From positions 1-26,956 of the IMG/VR virus record IMGVR_UViG_3300017783_000166: a DNA stretch of 26,956 bases; one strand, 5' to 3'. Positions 20,415 through 26,956 of the stretch are shown here, piece by piece. The DNA is from a virus. How positions within the stretch are numbered: position 1 is the first letter of the stretch; every line of letters starts with the position of its first letter. Below the pieces are notes generated by a model that searched no databases, was not told where the DNA came from, and saw only the letters and a program-made list of their open reading frames with translations. The translations under genes and the position numbers were made by a program.

Positions 20415-22568
20415 ATGGTTGATCATCAAGTCAAAGGTACTCTTGCCCGTCTGCTGGCAACTGAGAATCTTGTCATTGAGCACAAGAAAGTTTCTACTGC
20501 ATCTTTTGATGTTGTGAATCGTGTGTTGGTACTCCCTATTTGGGATGCCTCAGGGACTGTCTATGACCTTCTGGTGGGTCATGAAGTGGGTCATGCTCTC
20601 TTTACTCCTTCAGAAGACTGGAGACGCTCTACAAGCGTTCCTGTGCCTCCTGATTATGTGAACGTGATTGAAGATGCTCGGATCGAAAAACTGATGAAGC
20701 GTAAGTACGCTGGTCTTGCTAAGACTTTTTACAAAGGTTATCAGGAACTGAATGATCAAGATTTCTTTGACATTCAAGATGCTGATATGATGGATATGTC
20801 TTTCATTGATCGTGTCAACCTACACTTCAAAGTTGGAATCTATGTTAAGATCCCTTTCTTTGATGAATGGGAACAGAGTATTATCACTGATGTAGAATCT
20901 GCTGAAACTTTTGCTGACGTGCTTTTTATTTCTGAGGAAATTGTCAAGCACTTGAAATCAAAAGCACCTGAGGAAGAGTCTTCTAAAAATCAGGAAGGTG
21001 TTCCTAATGGAACTCTTAATGGTGGAGATAATTCTGACAATGGTGACGTTGATGAAGACGGAGAAAATGATTACTCCGATATGGCAGAAGATGGTGATAA
21101 TGTTTGTGATGGTAACCAAGGTGGTGGTCCTGATGAAGAAATTTCTGAAACTCAACGTTCCTTTGATGAGTCTCTGGAAGAACTTGCTCAAACAAAATCT
21201 TGGATGAGTGAAACTGAATACGTTGAAATTCCTAAGATTAATATTGATCGAGTCGTTGTTTCTAACCATGCTCTTCGTGATCACATTACCAGTACGTATG
21301 ATGTTTATGAGGAGCTGCGTATTAAGCACTTCGGAAGTCCCTTTGAAAAAGTTGATTCTCAGTACAAGCAGTATCGTAAAGATGCTCAGAAAGAAGTTAA
21401 CTATCTTGTTAAAGAATTTGAGATGAGGAAGTCTGCTGCTGCATATTCCAGAGCATCTACTTCAAAAACTGGAGTCCTGGACACTAAGATGCTGCACAGT
21501 TACAAATACAATGATGACATTTTCAAGAAAGTATCTGTTATTCCTGAAGGTAAAAATCATGGATTGATTTTTATTCTTGATTGGTCTGGTTCAATGAGTA
21601 ATTGTATGCAATCTACAATCGAGCAACTTTTGAATCTTGCTTGGTTCTGTCGTAAGGTCCACATTCCATTTGATGTGTATGCTTTTACGTATGAGTGGCA
21701 TGAGAGTATTCTGTGGAGAGATGATGATGAGGTTGATCCTGAAGAAGAGCTTGCTCCTAAGTGTGTTGCTAAAGATGGACATCTTGATATTCATAAAAGG
21801 TTCTCTCTTCTTAACCTTCTTACTTCAGACACTACAACGAAAAACTTTGAGGTTGACTGTTTGAATCTGTATCGCTTGGCATACAATGCTGATCGTCGTA
21901 ACTGGAGCGACTTAATTGTTCCTCCTGGGCTTTCTCTTTCTGGAACTCCTCTTAATGAGTCTATTGTTTGTCTTCATGAAATAATTCCTCAGTTCAAAAA
22001 GAAAAATGGTGTAGAGAAAGTAAATACTGTTATTCTTACTGACGGAGAAAGTGCAGGTATTTCTTACCGAGTAGATGTTAGTCGTAGGTATGGTGGTGAC
22101 AATCATTACCTTGGCCATAATAACGTGTGCGAACGTCATGCTCTTCGCTGTCGTAAAACTGGTAATGTGTATAAAAACTTTGATGACACTTATAAAGGTT
22201 GTGTGACCAACGTCTTGCTGCAAAATTTGAAAGATTGTTTCCCCGAAGTTAATCTTATTGGTTTCCGAATTATGTCTGGTAGTGACTTTGGTCATCTTCT
22301 ACGTGGTTCTTTGGGTGTTAGTACTTGGGATTCTCCTGAGTATTCTGCTGGAATGAAACTATGGCGTAAAAATAAAGCATATGAAGTCACTAAGTTTGCG
22401 TTTGATTCCTTGTATGTAATGGCTCATTCTAAACTGGATCAGAATACTGAATTTAATATTGAAGAATCTTTAACCGACAGAGACGTTGCTAAAGCATTTC
22501 GTGCTATGATGAAGACCAAGAGAACCAACAAGAAGATTCTCTCCTCCTTTGCAACCTTGGTCAGTTGA
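20415..22568 (+). CDS. CobT-like protein: HExxH metalloprotease motif plus VWA domain
   Basis: The 717-residue product joins an N-terminal HEVGH motif (56-60), with a likely third zinc ligand in VIEDARIE (84-91), to a C-terminal von Willebrand A domain with MIDAS DWSGS (389-393), Thr511 and Asp543 (LTDGES). An acidic Asp/Glu/Asn/Gly-rich linker spans about 180-245. This layout resembles CobT-type cobaltochelatase partners and VWA proteins that work with MoxR ATPases, and a CobS-like ATPase follows. No CobN is in the window, so cobalt chelation is unproven; remodelling or cleavage of host or virion proteins is the alternative. It begins after the terminator at 20357. Confidence 0.88.
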   Translation: MVDHQVKGTLARLLATENLVIEHKKVSTASFDVVNRVLVLPIWDASGTVYDLLVGHEVGHALFTPSEDWRRSTSVPVPPDYVNVIEDARIEKLMKRKYAGLAKTFYKGYQELNDQDFFDIQDADMMDMSFIDRVNLHFKVGIYVKIPFFDEWEQSIITDVESAETFADVLFISEEIVKHLKSKAPEEESSKNQEGVPNGTLNGGDNSDNGDVDEDGENDYSDMAEDGDNVCDGNQGGGPDEEISETQRSFDESLEELAQTKSWMSETEYVEIPKINIDRVVVSNHALRDHITSTYDVYEELRIKHFGSPFEKVDSQYKQYRKDAQKEVNYLVKEFEMRKSAAAYSRASTSKTGVLDTKMLHSYKYNDDIFKKVSVIPEGKNHGLIFILDWSGSMSNCMQSTIEQLLNLAWFCRKVHIPFDVYAFTYEWHESILWRDDDEVDPEEELAPKCVAKDGHLDIHKRFSLLNLLTSDTTTKNFEVDCLNLYRLAYNADRRNWSDLIVPPGLSLSGTPLNESIVCLHEIIPQFKKKNGVEKVNTVILTDGESAGISYRVDVSRRYGGDNHYLGHNNVCERHALRCRKTGNVYKNFDDTYKGCVTNVLLQNLKDCFPEVNLIGFRIMSGSDFGHLLRGSLGVSTWDSPEYSAGMKLWRKNKAYEVTKFAFDSLYVMAHSKLDQNTEFNIEESLTDRDVAKAFRAMMKTKRTNKKILSSFATLVS

Positions 22569-22578
22569 CAAACCGTCC

Positions 22579-22609
22579 ACTCTGCCCCTGACTCTGCCCC
22601 ACTCTGCCC
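22579..22609 (+). repeat. Three direct repeats of ACTCTGCCC
   Basis: ACTCTGCCC begins at 22579, 22591 and 22601, offsets of 12 and 10 bases, about one helical turn each. The array lies in the 70-base gap before the CobS-like gene and overlaps a promoter candidate, so it could be a protein-binding site. Confidence 0.75.
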
Positions 22610-22615
22610 TATACT
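22588..22615 (+). promoter_or_regulatory. Candidate sigma-70 promoter for the CobS-like gene
   Basis: CTGACT (22588-22593) and TATACT (22610-22615) are 16 bases apart, each one or two bases from consensus. The leader then contains ACAAACCA before the ATG at 22639, as in the gp55 leader. The second and third repeats lie within it. Confidence 0.5.
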
Positions 22616-22638
22616 ATTCACATCGATACAAACCAACT

Positions 22639-23715
22639 ATGACACGCTCTTCCAACATCGACATGATTCAACTACACAAGTTCTTTTCCGAAAACTATGG
22701 TAATGATTTTGGTGCTGATGCTGTTCGTGCTGCAGCAGAACGTGAGGGAGTTTCTTACCCCACTATCTGCAAACGTCTTGAGCAATACAAGGTAGGTCAT
22801 GGACGTTGGTCTTTGACTGCCGAACAACTGGAGCATACATATCAGGCACCTTCTGCTATTCCTGTTGTCGATCGGGAAGAAATGAATCTCATTCCCGCTA
22901 AGGATCATACCTTTGTCCCGTTCGGTAACTTCACTGATGTAAAAAAGATTATCAATTCTGGAATCTTCTATCCAATTTTCATCACTGGGATGTCTGGTAA
23001 TGGCAAAACTCTATCGGTAGAACAGGCATGTTCTGTACTAAATAGAGAACTTATTCGGGTAAACATTACCATTGAAACCGACGAGGATGATCTTATTGGT
23101 GGTTTCCGTCTTGTTGATGGCAACACTGTGTGGCACAATGGTCCAGTCATCGAAGCTCTGGAGCGGGGAGCTGTGTTGCTTTTAGACGAGGTAGACTTGG
23201 CATCTAACAAGATCCTATGTCTCCAATCTATCCTTGAAGGTAAGGGTGTCTTCCTTAAGAAGACTGGTCGCTATGTCCAACCTGCTCCTGGTTTTACAAT
23301 TGTGGCAACTGCCAATACCAAGGGTAAGGGTTCTGATGATGGTCGCTTTATCGGTACTAACGTGCTCAATGAAGCATTCCTTGAGCGTTTCGCTTTGACC
23401 TTCGAGCAAGCGTATCCAACCCCTACTATTGAACAACGTATCCTTGAAGGTATTTCTCTTGATCTAGGTATTGAGGATCGTGAGTTCTGTCAAAAACTTT
23501 CTTTTTGGGCAGACCAAATTCGTCGTACTTTCAAAGAGGGTGGTGTAGATGAGATTATTTCTACACGTCGCCTAGTCCACATTATCCGTGCTTACAGTAT
23601 TTTCGGTAAGCGTTCCAAAGCAATTGAAGTTTGTACTAACCGTTTTGATGATGAAACAAAAGAATCATTCATGTCCTTCTACGAGGCAATCGATGAAAAA
23701 GCAACAGAAGAATAA
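22639..23715 (+). CDS. cobS: CobS-like MoxR-family AAA+ ATPase
   Basis: ATG at 22639 is chosen; the frame is open back to a TTG inside the previous gene but that part overlaps the promoter and repeats. The 358-residue product has Walker A GMSGNGKT (117-124), Walker B VLLLDEVD (179-186), sensor-1 Asn226 (ATAN) and an arginine-finger ER (249-250). The N-terminal 60 residues look like a small helical DNA- or protein-binding part (GVSYPTICKRLEQ). A cobS call is standard in T4-like cyanophages: CobS is the ATPase of aerobic cobaltochelatase. The neighbour is its VWA partner type. Whether it acts in cobalamin synthesis or as a MoxR chaperone is open. Confidence 0.9.
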   Translation: MTRSSNIDMIQLHKFFSENYGNDFGADAVRAAAEREGVSYPTICKRLEQYKVGHGRWSLTAEQLEHTYQAPSAIPVVDREEMNLIPAKDHTFVPFGNFTDVKKIINSGIFYPIFITGMSGNGKTLSVEQACSVLNRELIRVNITIETDEDDLIGGFRLVDGNTVWHNGPVIEALERGAVLLLDEVDLASNKILCLQSILEGKGVFLKKTGRYVQPAPGFTIVATANTKGKGSDDGRFIGTNVLNEAFLERFALTFEQAYPTPTIEQRILEGISLDLGIEDREFCQKLSFWADQIRRTFKEGGVDEIISTRRLVHIIRAYSIFGKRSKAIEVCTNRFDDETKESFMSFYEAIDEKATEE

Positions 23716-23875
23716 ACCTGAATTCCATGGGTATGTCGGCAGTCTTGCAATGTTAAACAATGGCGAGACTGTCCGCATTATCGGTGGACATAACATGAAA
23801 CTCTTTGTCCGAAGACTTGACGGAACGATAAAAGAGTGCTATCATGATGACCTCAAACACATTTGGGATAATTAA
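23693..23875 (+). CDS. 60-residue hypothetical protein
   Basis: ATG at 23693 lies inside the end of the CobS-like gene (23-base overlap) with GAGG 6 bases upstream. The product starts KKQQKNKPEFHGYVGSLAML and then has short beta-like segments (GETVRIIGGHNMKLFVRRLD, TIKECYHDDLKHIW), suggesting a small SH3-like barrel; this is a guess from pattern. The overlap suggests it is made together with the ATPase. Confidence 0.65.
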   Translation: MKKQQKNKPEFHGYVGSLAMLNNGETVRIIGGHNMKLFVRRLDGTIKECYHDDLKHIWDN

Positions 23876-23878
23876 AGT

Positions 23879-24205
23879 ATGAGTGAACCCGTGAGTTATC
23901 TATTTCGCTATGACGAGGAGCAAATTCTAAAAGACATTAGGGAGTATGTGAGTGCTACTTACCGTAGTCACTACACTGCAACAGAACCTGGAAACTACAA
24001 AGACATACAAACCATCGATCTGATGGCAGTCAAAGATCTTGCTTCTGCCTTTTGTCAAGCAAACATCCTCAAGTATGGTAGTCGCTATGGATCTAAGGAT
24101 GGCAAAAACAAGAAAGACCTTATGAAGGTTATTCATTACGCCATGCTTCTACTCCACTTCGACGACCATTACAAAACACCTACTACTGAACCTTATAATC
24201 GATGA
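23879..24205 (+). CDS. DUF3310-like protein
   Basis: The 108-residue product contains AFCQANILKYGSRYGSKDGK (about 58-77), then DLMKVIHYAMLLLHFD, the arrangement of DUF3310 (a GNaiKYi.R motif, then a DlxKaxxYl helix), common in phages and present in the T7 nucleotide kinase gp1.7. Here it stands alone, without a kinase motif. A role in nucleotide metabolism is possible by analogy. It starts 3 bases after the preceding stop and overlaps gp45 by 4 bases, so it belongs to the replication operon. Confidence 0.7.
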   Translation: MSEPVSYLFRYDEEQILKDIREYVSATYRSHYTATEPGNYKDIQTIDLMAVKDLASAFCQANILKYGSRYGSKDGKNKKDLMKVIHYAMLLLHFDDHYKTPTTEPYNR

Positions 24206-24870
24206 GTAACGTTACTATTTCACCTGAAACTATGTCGGTGTTGAAAAACTTCTCCACCATTAATAGTTCAATTTTGATTCGTGAAGGTAACAAATTGAAG
24301 ACCATTAGTGTTGGTGAGAACGTAGTCGCTCAGTTTAATGCTGTAGAATCGTTCCCACAATCTTTTGGTATCTATGATCTAAACCAGTTCCTTACTGGTA
24401 TATCTCTTTTTGTTAATCCTATTTTAGTTTTTGGCAACAATGAGTACGTGACTATCAAGTCTGGTAGTCGTAGTGCGAAGTATTATTTCTCCAATCCAGA
24501 AATTACTTTGAAAGCAGCACCAGAGAGAGACGTTCGTTTCCCTGGTGCTGATATGGAATTCGCATTGACTCAAGAAGATATTCTTGCAATGCAGAAAGCA
24601 TCTGCTGTGTATGACATCAATGATGTGAAGTTCGAGTCTAGAGGAGATGGTTTTGTAACTCTAAGTCTTAATGACAAAGAGAACGAAACTAGCAATACAT
24701 TTTCTGTGACTGTTCCAGGTCAATGTACTGGAGAGTATGCGGTGTTTATGAAAATGGAAAACATTCGTCTTATGAATGGTGACTATAATGTCAAGATCTC
24801 TAAGCACTTGATTACCGAATGGAAGAATAAATCAATTGATCTTATGTACTACATCGCACTCGAACCTTGA
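24202..24870 (+). CDS. gp45: Sliding clamp gp45
   Basis: gp45 forms the trimeric ring that tethers DNA polymerase and, in T4, also activates late transcription. The 222-residue length is close to T4 (228). Recognisable parts are the N-terminal strand-helix SPETMSVLKNFSTINSSILI, GIYDLNQFLTGISLF (77-91 approx.), LTQEDILAMQKASAVYDIND and the C-terminal WKNKSIDLMYYIALEP. It overlaps the DUF3310-like stop by 4 bases and its TGA overlaps the TTG of the next gene. The clamp loader gp44 follows after one inserted gene. Confidence 0.95.
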   Translation: MSNVTISPETMSVLKNFSTINSSILIREGNKLKTISVGENVVAQFNAVESFPQSFGIYDLNQFLTGISLFVNPILVFGNNEYVTIKSGSRSAKYYFSNPEITLKAAPERDVRFPGADMEFALTQEDILAMQKASAVYDINDVKFESRGDGFVTLSLNDKENETSNTFSVTVPGQCTGEYAVFMKMENIRLMNGDYNVKISKHLITEWKNKSIDLMYYIALEP

Positions 24871-25421
24871 TTCGTATTCTTGATAATTTCTTGACTCCAA
24901 GTTATGCTGATCTTTTGGAACAGAAGATTGGTTCTCACGATCAACCATGGTTCTACATGTGTGATTCCACGGACGGCGAGGTATCAGAAATTTTAGACAA
25001 ACCACCTTCATATTCTTTCTCCTATAATATCTGGAGTTATGAGATGGGTATGATAGACACTCCTCTATCTAATATGATGATGCCATTCATTCATCAACTC
25101 ATGGATGAGATTGGAACCCGTGGTCTTATTAGGTGCAGACTTGATATGACTTTACACCATCCTGCCAATGTGCTTCATACTCCACACACAGATTTTAGTA
25201 TTCCTCACGTCACTTGCATTTATTATGTCAACAACTCGGATGGAGATACTTTAATCTATAATGAAAAAGAAGACTGTGGAGAGTTTACAATAAAGAAACG
25301 AGTTTCTCCTAAGAAAAATCGCCTAATAATTTTTGATGGTGACCAATATCATACAGGTCACTCACCTGTGAAGTATCGGAATCGCATTCTGATCAATACA
25401 AATTTTACTTTTATATCATGA
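24867..25421 (+). CDS. 2-oxoglutarate/Fe(II) oxygenase-like protein
   Basis: The 184-residue product has the iron-binding triad His107-x-Asp109 (HTPHTDFS) and His162 (FDGDQYHTGHSP), with Arg171/Arg173 as candidate 2-oxoglutarate ligand, in the order of prolyl-hydroxylase-like dioxygenases. Such proteins are common in T4-like cyanophages and may hydroxylate protein or modify DNA; the substrate cannot be read here. Start is a TTG overlapping the gp45 stop, without a visible Shine-Dalgarno; the first in-frame ATG is at residue 31, past conserved-looking ILDNFLTP, so TTG is favoured. Confidence 0.87.
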   Translation: MIRILDNFLTPSYADLLEQKIGSHDQPWFYMCDSTDGEVSEILDKPPSYSFSYNIWSYEMGMIDTPLSNMMMPFIHQLMDEIGTRGLIRCRLDMTLHHPANVLHTPHTDFSIPHVTCIYYVNNSDGDTLIYNEKEDCGEFTIKKRVSPKKNRLIIFDGDQYHTGHSPVKYRNRILINTNFTFIS

Positions 25422-26359
25422 CTGATTTTCTTTGGGTTGAGCAGTACCGTCCTAAAACGATTGAAGACTGTATTCTCCCATCACATATCAAAGAATCTTT
25501 TAATGGATTCCTTGAGCAAGGAGAGATCCCAAATCTCCTTCTTACTGGCACTGCTGGTGTTGGTAAGACAACTGTTGCTAAAGCAATGTGCGAGCAACTA
25601 GGGGCTTCCTACATCGTGATCAATGGATCTGATGAAGGACGTTTTTTGGACACAGTGAGAAACAGGGTCAAGCAGTTTGCTACAACTGTCTCATTGACCT
25701 CTGGAGCACCCCACAAGGTGGTCATTATCGATGAGGCAGATAATACCACTAACGACGTGCAACTGTCTCTTAGAGCAGCAGTAGAGGAGTATCACAGCAA
25801 CTGTAGATTTATCTTCACCTGCAACTTCATCAATAAGATCATCGAACCGCTACACTCACGTTGCACTGTCGTGGACTTCAGGATCAAACCTGCACAAGCA
25901 GTACAACTCCAAGGTGAGTTTTTTGAACGTATTCGTGGTATCCTTACTGAACTCGATGTTACGTTTGAAGACAAAGTTCTTGCTAAGCTCGTCAAGCGTT
26001 ACTATCCTGATTGGCGTCGTCTCATTAACGAGTGTCAACGTCATGCTGCTACTGGTTCCATCAATTCATCTATCTTGGTTGATGTTGCTGACATTACAGT
26101 TGACGTTCTCCTTTCTTCTTTGAAGAACAAGGAGTTTACTAACGTAAAGAAGTGGGTTGTTGAAAACATTAACAACGATCCTCATATTGTGATGAGAAAA
26201 ATTTATGATATTCTCTATGTAAATCTGAAACCAAATTCTATTCCCGAAGCAGTCCTGGTTCTGGCAAAGTATCAGTATCAGATTGCTTTTGTTGCCGACC
26301 AGGAGATCAACCTGTTAGCATGTCTTACTGAAATTATGATGAACTGTGAATTCCGATGA
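25418..26359 (+). CDS. gp44: Clamp loader ATPase subunit gp44
   Basis: gp44 with gp62 loads the gp45 clamp on DNA. The 313-residue product (T4: 319) has WVEQYRPKTIEDCILP at the N terminus, Walker A GTAGVGKT (44-51), Walker B VVIIDEAD (101-108) and the SRC arginine-finger motif (147-149), then the AAA+ lid and collar region. All motifs are intact. It overlaps both neighbours by 4 bases (ATGA). gp62 is not in the window and is expected beyond the end. Confidence 0.97.
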   Translation: MTDFLWVEQYRPKTIEDCILPSHIKESFNGFLEQGEIPNLLLTGTAGVGKTTVAKAMCEQLGASYIVINGSDEGRFLDTVRNRVKQFATTVSLTSGAPHKVVIIDEADNTTNDVQLSLRAAVEEYHSNCRFIFTCNFINKIIEPLHSRCTVVDFRIKPAQAVQLQGEFFERIRGILTELDVTFEDKVLAKLVKRYYPDWRRLINECQRHAATGSINSSILVDVADITVDVLLSSLKNKEFTNVKKWVVENINNDPHIVMRKIYDILYVNLKPNSIPEAVLVLAKYQYQIAFVADQEINLLACLTEIMMNCEFR

Positions 26360-26754
26360 TTATTAGAAACTTCCAAGCAGAAAGTAAAAAGTCTGGTAAC
26401 GAGTTTGAATCTCTGGTTGAGCAAGATTTGAAAGCTCGTCAAGGTGTTATTGTAGGTAAAGATTATAATGTCAAAGACATTGGTATCGAACTAGATTACA
26501 TCGCAGACTATCCAGATAGAACTGAGTGGGTAGAAGCAAAGGGTGGTAAGAAAGGTGGCAAGAAACGTCCAGGTGCAGAGCGTACAGATAATGTAAAGAA
26601 AGCAATTGCTAACGGAGCATTACTGAAAATTAAATACCCTGATGCATACTATGTAATTTATTTTTCTGCTCCACCAAAAGCGGGTAGTTATTCTGATCGA
26701 ATGATTGAGACTGCCTTAGAAGCAGGGTATGTTAATGAGGTTAGATTCTTATGA
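26356..26754 (+). CDS. PD-(D/E)XK nuclease-like protein
   Basis: The 132-residue product shows the PD-(D/E)XK pattern: Glu16 in a first helix (SGNEFESLVEQDL), Asp47 in a strand (GIELDYIAD) and Glu60-Ala-Lys62 (WVEAKGG), followed by a basic stretch (KKGGKKRPGAERTD) suited to DNA contact and a strand YYVIYFSA. It is about the size of small Holliday-junction resolvase or VRR-like nucleases. Activity and substrate are inferred. It overlaps gp44 by 4 bases and so is made with the clamp loader. Confidence 0.72.
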   Translation: MIIRNFQAESKKSGNEFESLVEQDLKARQGVIVGKDYNVKDIGIELDYIADYPDRTEWVEAKGGKKGGKKRPGAERTDNVKKAIANGALLKIKYPDAYYVIYFSAPPKAGSYSDRMIETALEAGYVNEVRFL

Positions 26755-26956
26755 TTAAGACAACTCCTGAAAATGTAAAGGAAGCAAACGAAGCACTGTT
26801 TCGTGCTACAATGAACCTTCCCCATGCTGCTGATCATTGTGGAATGACAGAGCGTGAAATGAAAATGATCTTTCGTGAATACCTAAAGTACCATGCCCCA
26901 GACTTTGAAATCCCTGAAAACACCTTTACGTTACCCAGGCGGGAAGAGTCGTGCCC
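26751..26956 (+). CDS. Hypothetical protein, cut by window end
   Basis: The first 68 residues are visible and no stop appears before the end of the window. The start overlaps the upstream stop (ATGA). Segments include ENVKEANEALFRATMNLPHA and CGMTEREMKMIFREYLKYHA, a helical pattern with a helix-turn-helix look, followed by a Pro-rich FEIPENTFTLPRR. Proteins like this lie between gp44 and gp62 in T4-like cyanophages, from memory. Function is unknown. Confidence 0.65.
   Translation, partial: MIKTTPENVKEANEALFRATMNLPHAADHCGMTEREMKMIFREYLKYHAPDFEIPENTFTLPRREESC

Noticed and set aside
22565-22570. Perfect TTGACA at the end of the CobT-like gene
   Set aside because: The nearest -10 (TATACT, 22610) is 39 bases away, too far, and no other -10 lies at 16-18 bases. 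The CTGACT at 22588 fits better.

Overview
The window looks like part of the genome of a T4-like myovirus infecting marine cyanobacteria (Synechococcus or Prochlorococcus). No tool was run, so this rests on reading the proteins and gene order. The T4 backbone is plain: terminase gp17, sheath gp18, tube gp19, portal gp20, prohead genes gp67-like/21/22, capsid gp23, UvsY, UvsW, late sigma gp55, recombination nuclease gp47/gp46, clamp gp45 and clamp loader gp44. Cyanophage-type additions sit among them: a CobS-like AAA+ ATPase beside a CobT-like VWA protein, a DUF3110-like protein between gp47 and gp46, a 2-oxoglutarate oxygenase inside the clamp operon and many small conserved unknowns. All supported genes are on the + strand, packed end to end with ATGA, TAATG or TTGA overlaps. 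I saw no tRNA, IS element, CRISPR array, integrase or photosynthesis gene.

Layout. Positions 1-10547 are the late morphogenesis block: three small genes, then terminase, sheath, tube, portal, prohead core, protease, scaffold and major capsid protein. Most transcription units here begin with an NATAAATA late-promoter octamer, often overlapping the stop codon of the gene before. A hairpin-plus-T-run terminator follows gp23. Positions 10620-13123 hold ten small, tightly overlapping genes of unknown function, one of them a two-helix membrane protein. Positions 13119-16000 carry a gp19-like tail protein (probably gp3), uvsY, uvsW and an unknown gene.

A near-consensus sigma-70 promoter at 16062-16090 (TTGACT, 17 bp, TATAAT) begins a second block: gp55, three small genes, gp47, a DUF3110-like gene and gp46, closed by a terminator at 20357-20380. 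A third block starts immediately after with the CobT-like metalloprotease/VWA gene. The CobS-like ATPase follows, with its own promoter candidate and three ACTCTGCCC direct repeats. Then come two small genes, gp45, a 2OG oxygenase, gp44, a PD-(D/E)XK-type nuclease candidate and a gene cut off by the window end, where gp62 would be expected nearby.

How it fits together. Host RNA polymerase can read the sigma-70 promoter early and make gp55 together with the gp46/47 nuclease. gp55 then directs polymerase to the NATAAATA promoters of the virion genes. UvsY, UvsW and gp46/47 handle recombination and fork restart, and gp45/gp44 give the replication clamp. The least explained parts are the CobT/CobS-like pair with its repeat-bearing promoter, the nuclease and oxygenase inserted in the clamp operon, and the block of small unknown genes downstream of the capsid gene.
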